A stretch of 64,000 nucleotides of DNA from Enterobacter wuhouensis. Its GTDB lineage: Bacteria; Pseudomonadota; Gammaproteobacteria; Enterobacterales; Enterobacteriaceae. The stretch covers positions 682,001 to 746,000 of the forward strand of contig NZ_SJOO01000001.1 of NCBI RefSeq assembly GCF_004331265.1, in the 5' to 3' direction. The notes under the pieces are model-generated. The model saw only the letters and a program-made list of their open reading frames with translations, had not been told where the DNA came from and did no database searches. Positions 8,999 to 15,974 of this stretch are shown here, piece by piece; positions within the stretch are counted from its first letter, which is position 1, and every line of letters starts with the position of its first letter. Both the position numbers and the translations under genes were made by a program.

Positions 8999-9006
8999 GG
9001 TGCGCT

Positions 9007-10632
9007 ATGGCAGGCTGGCATACACGAGCCATTATCTACCAGATTGATACCGCCCTGTTTTACGACCTGAACGGCGATGGCTGCGGAGACATCGCCGGAA
9101 TAGGGGCAAAGCTGCGCTACATTCGCCGGATGGGGGCGACGGTTATCTGGATCACCCCGTTTTATCTGACGCCGTTTCTGGATGAAGGCTACGACGTCAG
9201 CGACCATCTGCAGGTCGATCCGCGCTTTGGAAAACTGAAGGATATCATCGCGTTTATCGAGCAGGCCCGCGAGCTGGGCATGCAGGTGATTATCGAGCTG
9301 CTGATCCAGCACACCTCGGACGCGCACCCCTGGTTTCAACAGGCGCGCCGCAATCCGCAGTCCCCCTTTCGCGACTATTATCTGTGGTCAGACAGCGATG
9401 ATGACGATACGCCGCCGATGTTTCCCGGCGTCGAAAAGAGCGTCTGGTCATGGGACGACGAGGCCGGGCAATACTACCGGCACATGTTCTATCGCCACGA
9501 GCCGGACCTCAATCTCGCCTCGCCTGCCGTACTCAAGGAGATCGACAACATCATCCTCTTCTGGCTCAAGCTCGGCGTATCGGGCTTTCGCCTGGACGCC
9601 GCGTCTCACCTGACAAAACAGGCCGGGCGTGGGGAGGAGAAAAAGGGGCTGTGGATCCTCGAGCATATGCGTCAGCTGATTGAGCAACATAACCCGGATG
9701 CGATCCTGCTTGGCGAAGTGGACGTCGAGGTAGAGGAATATAAAGACTACTTTGGCGATAACGATCGCCTTAACCTGGTGCTGAACTTCTGGCTTAACAA
9801 GTACTTCTACGTCAGCCTGGCCGAGAAGAGCGCCCGCCCGCTGCGCAACGCGGTGAAGAAAATGATCGTGCCGCCCGATTCCTGCTGCTTCGCCAACTGG
9901 CTGCGCAACCACGACGAGCTGGACCTCGAGGGCATTGGTCAAAAAGCCAAACAGATCGTGCTAGACACCTTCGCGCCGGATGAAAATATGAACGTGTATC
10001 AGCGCGGCATTCGACGCCGTCTGGCGCCGATGCTGAATGGCGATCAAAAACGGCTGGCGTTCTGTCACGCGGTGCTGTTCTCTCTGCCGGGCGTACCGGT
10101 GATGCGCTACGGGGATGAGATCGGCATGGGAGACGATCTGGCGCTGGAAGAGCGCTACGCCGTGCGCACGCCGATGCAGTGGGCGGGCTCGCAGGGCGGT
10201 GGATTTTCGGATGCCGATCCTGACGCATTTATCGCCCCCATCATCGATCGCGGCCCCTACCGCTACCACAAAGTCAACGTGGCGGACTCGCTCCTGCACC
10301 GCAGCTCCCTCCTGCACCGGATCATGGATATCGCTAACACGCGCTCGGAGTTCCCGGAAATCGCCGTTGCGCCGTTTCGGCTCATCAATGTGGATAACGA
10401 TGCCGTGCTGGGGATTTACTACGAGGCCGACGAACGCAGCATTCTGACCTTTGTGAACTTTAGCGACAAACCGGTTACGTTCTTCGCCAAAGGGATCCGG
10501 CACGCGACCTGGACCGCCTGTCTGGCAGACAAACATTACGATGATGCGCTACTCCCCGGCAAAACGGTTGAGCTGAGCCTCAGCGGCTACGGTTACCGCT
10601 GGTTCTGGACCAGCCGCACCGCGCTGCGCTGA
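9007..10632 (+). CDS. GH13 family glycosidase, trehalose synthase-like
   Basis: 541-residue alpha-amylase-superfamily enzyme with a TIM barrel. The nucleophile is Asp197 in GFRLDAAS, the acid/base is Glu237 in LLGEV, and the third acid is Asp303 in RNHDEL. The overall pattern (YDVSDH, DPRFG, HPWFQ, TPMQW) is that of the maltose alpha-D-glucosyltransferase (TreS) and oligo-glucosidase branch. Conserved region I, normally D-x-x-x-N-H-T, reads ELLIQHTS (97-104), with Asp to Glu and Asn to Gln changes that are unusual. The start lies eight bases after cioB, so it is the last gene of the stress operon. Trehalose metabolism would fit, but the exact activity is uncertain. Confidence 0.8.
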   Translation: MAGWHTRAIIYQIDTALFYDLNGDGCGDIAGIGAKLRYIRRMGATVIWITPFYLTPFLDEGYDVSDHLQVDPRFGKLKDIIAFIEQARELGMQVIIELLIQHTSDAHPWFQQARRNPQSPFRDYYLWSDSDDDDTPPMFPGVEKSVWSWDDEAGQYYRHMFYRHEPDLNLASPAVLKEIDNIILFWLKLGVSGFRLDAASHLTKQAGRGEEKKGLWILEHMRQLIEQHNPDAILLGEVDVEVEEYKDYFGDNDRLNLVLNFWLNKYFYVSLAEKSARPLRNAVKKMIVPPDSCCFANWLRNHDELDLEGIGQKAKQIVLDTFAPDENMNVYQRGIRRRLAPMLNGDQKRLAFCHAVLFSLPGVPVMRYGDEIGMGDDLALEERYAVRTPMQWAGSQGGGFSDADPDAFIAPIIDRGPYRYHKVNVADSLLHRSSLLHRIMDIANTRSEFPEIAVAPFRLINVDNDAVLGIYYEADERSILTFVNFSDKPVTFFAKGIRHATWTACLADKHYDDALLPGKTVELSLSGYGYRWFWTSRTALR

Positions 10633-11619
10633 CTATTTTTTTCGGATCGTCAGCAGACGAGCCAGGACCACGCCCGCCACCGCGAGCGAACCGAGCAGTA
10701 CCTTCCCCGGCACGCCGGAGGTCATGGTCACGGCGCGGTTCTTCGCTTCGGCAGTAAAACGCCCGTGGATCCTGTGAAGATCGTTGACGGGGCGATCGAG
10801 GTAGTCCTGACGATCTTCGGCATTCAGCGTATCGGTCATCTGCCCTTCCCAGGCTTTGCTGGCCATCAGCCGATCGAGAAAATTGGGGAACAGGAACTGC
10901 CCGACAATTGACTGGACGGTGCTGCTGCCCACCCAAAGTTCGCGCACCGGTTTTTGCGCGACCTTAAAAATGGCGCTGGCCGCCACTTCGGGCTGGAAGA
11001 CGGGCGGAACGGGGCGCATCGCCCAGGCAAATTTATTCCTCGCCCACTCAAACTGCGGCGTATTGAGCCCCGGCATCTGCACCATTGATATCGACACCCG
11101 GCTATTTTCGTGCATCAGCTCGGTGCGCACGGCGTCGGTGAACCCCCGTATGGCCGCTTTCGCGCCGCAGTAGGCGGACTGCAGGGGAATGGAGCGGTAG
11201 GCCAGCGCAGAGCCGACCTGGATAATCACCCCGCGATCGCGAGGCACCATCAGCTCCAGCGCGGCGCGGGTGCCGTTGACGTAGCCCAGATACGTCACCT
11301 CCGTGACGCGGCGAAACTCCTCGGGCGTCATTGTCCGAAACGGTGCCAGCACGGCCCCCATGGCGTTATTAATCCATACGTCAATCGCGCCGAGACGATA
11401 TTCGATGTCGTTGGCGGCGTCGGCTACCGCCTGGCTATCCGCCACGTCGGCCTGAACGGCGTACGCGTTCACCCCAAAACGGCGCAGTTCTTCCTGCGTA
11501 GAGTGCAGGCTGTCTGCGTCGCGGGCAATAATCCCCACGTCATACCCCGCTTTGGCAAAGTGCAGCGCCGTGGCTTTACCCACGCCCGCCGTCCCCCCGG
11601 TAATGACAATTACGGCCAT
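10633..11619 (-). CDS. short-chain dehydrogenase/reductase with C-terminal membrane anchor
   Basis: A 328-residue SDR. The Rossmann motif TGGTAGVG is at 7-14, NNA at 84-86, and the catalytic Ser137, Tyr150 and Lys154 are in SAL and YCGAK. After the catalytic domain (about 1-250) comes a linker and a hydrophobic segment at about 303-325 followed by basic RKK, which looks like a tail anchor. The substrate is unknown. It is the last gene of a four-gene minus-strand run with ydeJ, a DUF421 gene and an unknown gene. Its stop abuts the stop of the convergent GH13 gene with no gap. Confidence 0.85.
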   Translation of the reverse strand: MAVIVITGGTAGVGKATALHFAKAGYDVGIIARDADSLHSTQEELRRFGVNAYAVQADVADSQAVADAANDIEYRLGAIDVWINNAMGAVLAPFRTMTPEEFRRVTEVTYLGYVNGTRAALELMVPRDRGVIIQVGSALAYRSIPLQSAYCGAKAAIRGFTDAVRTELMHENSRVSISMVQMPGLNTPQFEWARNKFAWAMRPVPPVFQPEVAASAIFKVAQKPVRELWVGSSTVQSIVGQFLFPNFLDRLMASKAWEGQMTDTLNAEDRQDYLDRPVNDLHRIHGRFTAEAKNRAVTMTSGVPGKVLLGSLAVAGVVLARLLTIRKK

Positions 11620-11629
11620 ATCCCCTCCA

Positions 11630-12145
11630 TCATGACGTCAAGCCCGATAGCTCCCCGATCAGCTCCGTTAACGAATAACGGACCGCTTTTTCCACCACGT
11701 CCTGGCATTCACCGGAAAAGTGCACGGTGCTCGTTTCCGTACGCCCCCGTAAATTCCAGGCGAAGCAGACGGTACCTGCTGCCGTACCGTCGTCGCCCCC
11801 TTCCGGGCCAGCGTATCCGCTGATGGCGATACTGATATCGGCCTCGGCAATCTCGCGAATTTTTGCGGCCATTTCGGTGACCGTCTGCTCGCTGACGGCG
11901 GTGAAGCGCTCAAGGGTTTCGCGACGTACGCCCAGGATCCTCTCCTTGGCCTCATCGCTGAACACCACCATCCCGACATCATAGAACTCTGCCGTGTTCT
12001 CCTCAGCGCAGAGCGCAACCGCCAGATTGCCGCCGGTGCAGGACTCCGCCGTGGTTAAGCGAAGCCCTAAATCCGTCAGCTTCGTTGCCAGCTTTTTGGT
12101 GAGCTCGCCCGTGGTCTCGTTTTTATCGTGATCCAGATTGCTCAT
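11630..12145 (-). CDS. ydeJ: YdeJ, CinA C-terminal/PncC-like family protein
   Basis: 171 residues, the CinA C-terminal domain alone. The active-site motif TAESCTGG is at 32-39 (Ser35), followed by a SGYAGPEGG loop where PncC has a G-I-A-G-P-G-G pattern. PncC deamidates nicotinamide mononucleotide. E. coli YdeJ is a paralogue without shown activity, so function here is open. The N-terminus is more polar than in PncC. It lies 10 bp from the downstream SDR gene and 11 bp from the upstream DUF421 gene, consistent with one operon. In E. coli ydeJ also lies beside ydeI, as here. Confidence 0.85.
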   Translation of the reverse strand: MSNLDHDKNETTGELTKKLATKLTDLGLRLTTAESCTGGNLAVALCAEENTAEFYDVGMVVFSDEAKERILGVRRETLERFTAVSEQTVTEMAAKIREIAEADISIAISGYAGPEGGDDGTAAGTVCFAWNLRGRTETSTVHFSGECQDVVEKAVRYSLTELIGELSGLTS

Positions 12146-12156
12146 TAGGGTGCCTC

Positions 12157-12603
12157 TTAATTTTCAAAGGGAATGATTGAAATATGCCCATTCCGTTCAA
12201 GAATAGCGTATTTAATTTTAGCGAACTCGGTAATGCCATTATTTTGCCGGGCTGACACAAGAATATCATCGCAGGAAACATCAACTTTCTTCAGCTTATC
12301 GGTGAGCGGGACACCGTTTTCCACCAGAATAACCGGCGTGCCGTCCAGAATATTTTCAACGGGTGAAAAATATTTCTTCATCAGGCCAAATATTATATCC
12401 ACCACCACCAGCGTAGTTATCGTAATCATTGCCCCGGCGACCGAGAAATCCTCGCCCAATAGCGCCTGCTGCGTCGCCTCGCTGATAATCAGGAGCAGAA
12501 TCAGGTCGAAACTGGTCATCTGCAGCAAGGCTCGCCGCCCGGCCACCTTAAATACCACCACCAGAAACAGATATATAGCCAGAGCACGAAAGACCATATC
12601 CAT
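12157..12603 (-). CDS. YetF/DUF421-domain membrane protein
   Basis: 148 residues with two to three N-terminal membrane segments (about 5-20, 35-50 and 57-75). A small cytoplasmic alpha/beta domain follows. The conserved DUF421 region includes GRRALLQMTSFDLILLLIIS and, in the soluble half, VENGVPLTDKL. The family is widespread (YetF, YkjA in Bacillus) and of unknown mechanism, some members being spore or membrane-stress related. The start at 12603 follows TAGGAG, whose TAG is the stop codon of the upstream gene, so the two are tightly coupled. Confidence 0.82.
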   Translation of the reverse strand: MDMVFRALAIYLFLVVVFKVAGRRALLQMTSFDLILLLIISEATQQALLGEDFSVAGAMITITTLVVVDIIFGLMKKYFSPVENILDGTPVILVENGVPLTDKLKKVDVSCDDILVSARQNNGITEFAKIKYAILERNGHISIIPFEN

Positions 12604-12612
12604 GTTCGTCTC

Positions 12613-13125
12613 CTAAGGATAAATAACCTGCCAGAAAGGTATTTCGGGCTCGTTGTTGACACGCAGCGTATTTGTCCACTTACCCGCTTTAGAGGGCGTC
12701 AAAAACAGCTGGATGGAGAATTTTTCATTCTGCTCCAGGTTGTTAAAGACAAAGAAGAGCGTATTACCACGGCTGTACATGCTGTCCGGCTGTGGCCAGA
12801 TGCTGCCAGGTTCATAAGCTTCCCGGTCCTCGCTGGTCATGCCGATCACGTACTTTCCCGGCGCCTTAACCGGAAATGCGATCCGTACAGGAAACTCCGT
12901 TTCACGCCGTCCGAAGCGCTCATAGCTAATCGTGAGCGTTTTTGCCGAATTTGTTTTTTCGGTATCACTCACCATTCCGCTTGAAAACAGACCGGCAATC
13001 GCGGCCACAATAATGCCTAACAAGACCACAAAACCGACCTGGCGAAAGGCATATTCGAACGTCAGCAAGCGATAACTTTCATTTATACCGGGCAACTTTT
13101 CATTTTTACGATTCATCTGCGGCAT
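12613..13125 (-). CDS. single-pass membrane protein of unknown function
   Basis: About 170 residues. A cytoplasmic N-terminus of about 30 residues is followed by one membrane segment (about 32-48, GFVVLLGIIVAAIAG). A predicted periplasmic beta-rich domain of about 115 residues contains ERFGRRETEFPVRIAFPVKA patterns and ends in WQVIYP. I do not recognise the family. The start is uncertain: GTG at 13128, ATG at 13125 and ATG at 13113 are all possible and none has a strong ribosome-binding site. It heads the run with the DUF421 gene and is separated from it by 9 bp, which suggests a joint membrane function. Confidence 0.7.
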   Translation of the reverse strand: MPQMNRKNEKLPGINESYRLLTFEYAFRQVGFVVLLGIIVAAIAGLFSSGMVSDTEKTNSAKTLTISYERFGRRETEFPVRIAFPVKAPGKYVIGMTSEDREAYEPGSIWPQPDSMYSRGNTLFFVFNNLEQNEKFSIQLFLTPSKAGKWTNTLRVNNEPEIPFWQVIYP

Positions 13126-13191
13126 CACCGTTTCGCTTATTTAGTGAACGTTATGATTTTCATACCAAAATGCTTTTAGGACTTATCACAT

Positions 13192-13219
13192 TTGCCACAT
13201 AAAGGAATAGCAATAATAC
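13192..13219 (+). promoter_or_regulatory. candidate promoter of ydeI
   Basis: TTGCCA (13192-13197) and TAATAC (13214-13219) are separated by 16 bp and lie 36 bp before the ydeI start. They fit a sigma-70 promoter. The upstream 50 bp are AT-rich and must also hold the divergent promoter of the DUF421 operon. Confidence 0.4.
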
Positions 13220-13255
13220 TTAATAAGTCAAGACAGCCATAATGAAGGATATCAA

Positions 13256-13645
13256 ATGAAATTATCAGTCATTCCAGCATTATTTATATTACTCGCCCCT
13301 GCCGCGTGGGCCGATAATAACGGTGGTTTAGAAAAGGGAGAAGCTCCCCCGCCGCCGCACGCCCTGGATGATGGCTATCGAGGCACTGACGACGCGCGAA
13401 TTATGACCATTAATCAGGCAAAAGAAATGCACGATGGCGCATCGATTTCACTGCGCGGTAACCTGATTGATGGCAGCGGCGATAAATATGTTTTCCAGGA
13501 TAAAACGGGCAAAATAGACGTTATTATCCCTAAGGCGGTATTTGACGACAGAACCGTTAAGCCCGATCAGATGATCAGCATTAACGGCTCGCTCGATAAA
13601 AAATCATCTCCTCCCGTCGTCCGAGTCGATCGTTTACAGAAATAA
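13256..13645 (+). CDS. ydeI: YdeI, periplasmic BOF/OB-fold stress protein
   Basis: 129 residues. A cleavable signal peptide ([19 protein letters not shown], cut before DNNGG) leads into a YgiW/YdeI-type OB fold ([43 protein letters not shown]). It closely matches E. coli and Salmonella YdeI as I know them. In Salmonella YdeI (OmdA) is an OmpR/RcsB/RpoS-regulated periplasmic protein for polymyxin tolerance. The ligand is unknown. It is divergent from the ydeJ run with about 130 bp between. Confidence 0.92.
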   Translation: MKLSVIPALFILLAPAAWADNNGGLEKGEAPPPPHALDDGYRGTDDARIMTINQAKEMHDGASISLRGNLIDGSGDKYVFQDKTGKIDVIIPKAVFDDRTVKPDQMISINGSLDKKSSPPVVRVDRLQK

Positions 13646-13710
13646 GTTCAGCGAAGCGTTAACGCTGCCACTATCCATCAAATCTCACCCCTTGGCCTAA
13701 GGAGTCAGCT

Positions 13711-14595
13711 ATGAGTGATACTCAACAACGTACCGACGCTTACCCGCAACCTCCCTTCCCGGAGCAGCCCCAAACGCCGCCGGGTCTGGCCTCTGACATG
13801 CAGCCTGCCCCCGACCACGGGGAAACGAGCTATAAAGGCCACGGTCGCCTGGCCGGGAAAAAGGCGCTGATCACCGGCGGCGACTCCGGTATTGGTCGGG
13901 CCGTCGCGATTGCCTACGCCCGTGAAGGCGCAGATGTCGCTATCAACTATCTCCCCGAAGAAGAAAAAGATGCCGCTGAGGTGATTGACCTGATAAAGGC
14001 GGAAGGACGCACGGCCGTCGCGCTGCCCGGCGATATTCGGGACGAGAATTTTTGCCAGAATCTGGTGGAGGAAGCCGTCACGCAGCTGGGCGGGCTGGAT
14101 ATTCTGGTGAATAACGCGGGCCGCCAGCAGTATCGGGAATCGCTGGAAGACCTCACGACCGAGGATTTCGACGCGACGTTCAAAACGAACGTCTACGCCC
14201 CTTTCTGGATCACGAAGGCCGCGCTGCGCCACCTTAAAGCGCCAGCCTCTATTATTAATACCTCCTCCGTGCAGGCAGTAAAACCCAGCGCCGTGCTGCT
14301 GGACTATGCGCAAACCAAAGCGTGCCTTGCCGTGTTTACCAAAGCCTTAGCCAAGCAGCTTGGGCCAAAAGGGATACGCGTGAACGCCGTCGCGCCCGGC
14401 CCTTACTGGACGGTGCTGCAGCCCAGCGGCGGACAGCCGCAGGAAAAAGTGAAGCAGTTCGGGGGAGATACGCCGCTGGGCCGCCCCGGTCAGCCCGTTG
14501 AGATCGCCCCGCTCTACGTCACTCTGGCCTCGGATGAATGTTCGTATACGTCGGGCCAGGTATGGTGTTCTGACGGCGGTGACGGGGTAATTTAA
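13711..14595 (+). CDS. YghA-like short-chain dehydrogenase/reductase
   Basis: A 294-residue cytoplasmic SDR, the same length and domain layout as E. coli YghA. A Pro-rich N-terminal extension of about 45 residues precedes the Rossmann motif TGGDSGIG (55-62). NNAG is at 134-137 and the catalytic Ser186, Tyr199 and Lys203 (YAQTK) are present. AAGGAG lies nine bases before the ATG. The closely related class is annotated as aldehyde or sugar-alcohol oxidoreductases, often stress-induced. It follows ydeI in the same direction with 65 bp between. No terminator is obvious on either side. Confidence 0.85.
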   Translation: MSDTQQRTDAYPQPPFPEQPQTPPGLASDMQPAPDHGETSYKGHGRLAGKKALITGGDSGIGRAVAIAYAREGADVAINYLPEEEKDAAEVIDLIKAEGRTAVALPGDIRDENFCQNLVEEAVTQLGGLDILVNNAGRQQYRESLEDLTTEDFDATFKTNVYAPFWITKAALRHLKAPASIINTSSVQAVKPSAVLLDYAQTKACLAVFTKALAKQLGPKGIRVNAVAPGPYWTVLQPSGGQPQEKVKQFGGDTPLGRPGQPVEIAPLYVTLASDECSYTSGQVWCSDGGDGVI

Positions 14596-14760
14596 GCCCC
14601 CAGACGAAGCAGGAGAGGACAAGGACGTCTTCCGACCCACCCGCTGCGAAAAATGCGTTGTAACTCAAACAGATTAAATGTTAAAAATATTTTGCTATCA
14701 AGTTATCAAAATTAAACAACTTAGCTTGTCACCCGCATCGCTCTGTTTTTAACATCGCCT

Positions 14761-15684
14761 ATGGAAAAAAATGGTCTGTTCAGTCAGCGCATACGCTTGC
14801 GCCATTTGCATACATTTGTGGCCGTCGCTCAACAGGGAACGCTGGGGCGAGCGGCTGAAACCCTTAACCTAAGCCAGCCAGCGCTGTCAAAAACGCTGAA
14901 CGAACTGGAACAACTCACCGGGACACGGCTGTTCGATCGTGGCCGTCTTGGCGCGCAGCTCACGCTCGTGGGCGAACAGTTCCTGACGCACGCCGTTAAG
15001 GTCCTGGATGCGTTGAACACCGCGGGCCAGGCGCTAAACCGCAAAGACGAGCAAACCACCGAGATTGTGCGCGTGGGCGCGCTTCCTACGGCTGCACTCG
15101 GCATATTGCCCCCCGTCATTGGCCAGTTTCACAAGCACCAGCGGCATACCACTATCCAGGTCGCCACAATGAATAACACCATGCTGCTCGCGGGGCTGAA
15201 ATCTGGCGAGCTGGATCTGGGGATTGGCAGAATGTCGGACCCTGAGCTGATGGGCGGCCTCAACTACGAACTGCTTTTCCTGGAATCGCTGAAGCTGGTC
15301 GTTCGTCCTAAGCACCCCCTGCTGCAGGATACCGTGACCCTGAGCCGCGTCATGGAATGGCCTGTTGTGGTATCCCCCAAAGGCACCGTCCCACGGCAAA
15401 ATGCCGAAACGTTGCTGCAGATGCAAGGCTGTACGATGCCATCCGGCTGTATCGAAACCCTCTCGGCGTCACTTTCTCGTCAGCTGACGGTGGATTTCGA
15501 CTACGTTTGGTTCGTGCCGTCGGGCGCGGTCAAAGACGATCTGCGCCAGGGCACGCTCACCTCACTACCGATCATCTCGCCGGGCGCGGGAGAACCCATC
15601 GGTATATTAACCCGCGTTGACGCCCCGCTTTCTGCAGGGGCACAGACCCTGCTGAGCGCCATCCGCAAATCGATGCCCGCCTGA
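14761..15684 (+). CDS. LysR-family regulator, PcaQ/GbpR-like
   Basis: A 307-residue LysR regulator. The helix-turn-helix is at about 15-75 (GTLGRAAETLNLSQPALSKT), and the effector-binding domain from about 95 (VRVGALPTAALGILPPVI) is typical of the PcaQ/GbpR (galactose-binding-protein regulator) branch. In that branch members control protocatechuate or sugar genes. No aromatic catabolic genes are in the window. The next gene in the same direction is gcd, so sugar control is conceivable but unproven. The start codon is the only good one, though its ribosome-binding site is weak. A strong terminator follows. Confidence 0.82.
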   Translation: MEKNGLFSQRIRLRHLHTFVAVAQQGTLGRAAETLNLSQPALSKTLNELEQLTGTRLFDRGRLGAQLTLVGEQFLTHAVKVLDALNTAGQALNRKDEQTTEIVRVGALPTAALGILPPVIGQFHKHQRHTTIQVATMNNTMLLAGLKSGELDLGIGRMSDPELMGGLNYELLFLESLKLVVRPKHPLLQDTVTLSRVMEWPVVVSPKGTVPRQNAETLLQMQGCTMPSGCIETLSASLSRQLTVDFDYVWFVPSGAVKDDLRQGTLTSLPIISPGAGEPIGILTRVDAPLSAGAQTLLSAIRKSMPA

Positions 15685-15974
15685 TACCTCCTTATTGCCT
15701 GATTTTCTAACCCGTCATGGTGACGGGTTTCTTCTGCTCTCTAATCAAATAATGCGAAATCATTCATTAACAATTGCGCAAAACAATTTAACAGTTTTAT
15801 CATAGCCACGAATTCACCAAATGGTTCGCACTACGTTTGTTAACCGTGAATTTATGCGCTAGCGAACCTCTCCCTAGCGTTATAACCAGCATAACCCCGT
15901 CTTTTGTTATCCATTTGGTACAGATGCCACACAGCACGGACCCTAACAAGACGGGCGTATTTAAGGAGACAGAA
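15685..15974. other. 290-bp gap between the LysR gene and gcd
   Basis: Contains the terminator of the LysR gene and then about 230 bp of moderately AT-rich sequence leading to the gcd ribosome-binding site AAGGAG at 15963-15968. The gcd promoter must be here. I could not pick a single convincing -35/-10 pair. Confidence 0.5.
15709..15733 (+). terminator. rho-independent terminator after the LysR gene
   Basis: AACCCGTCA (15709-15717), loop TGG, TGACGGGTT (15721-15729) is a perfect 9-bp stem followed by a U-rich tail. Confidence 0.85.

Noticed and set aside
8999..9006. CydX-like small subunit after cioB
   Set aside because: Only eight bases separate cioB from the next gene, so there is no space for one.
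15837..15974. 46-residue N-terminal extension of Gcd
   Set aside because: AAGGAG precedes the ATG at 15975, and the resulting length equals that of E. coli Gcd.
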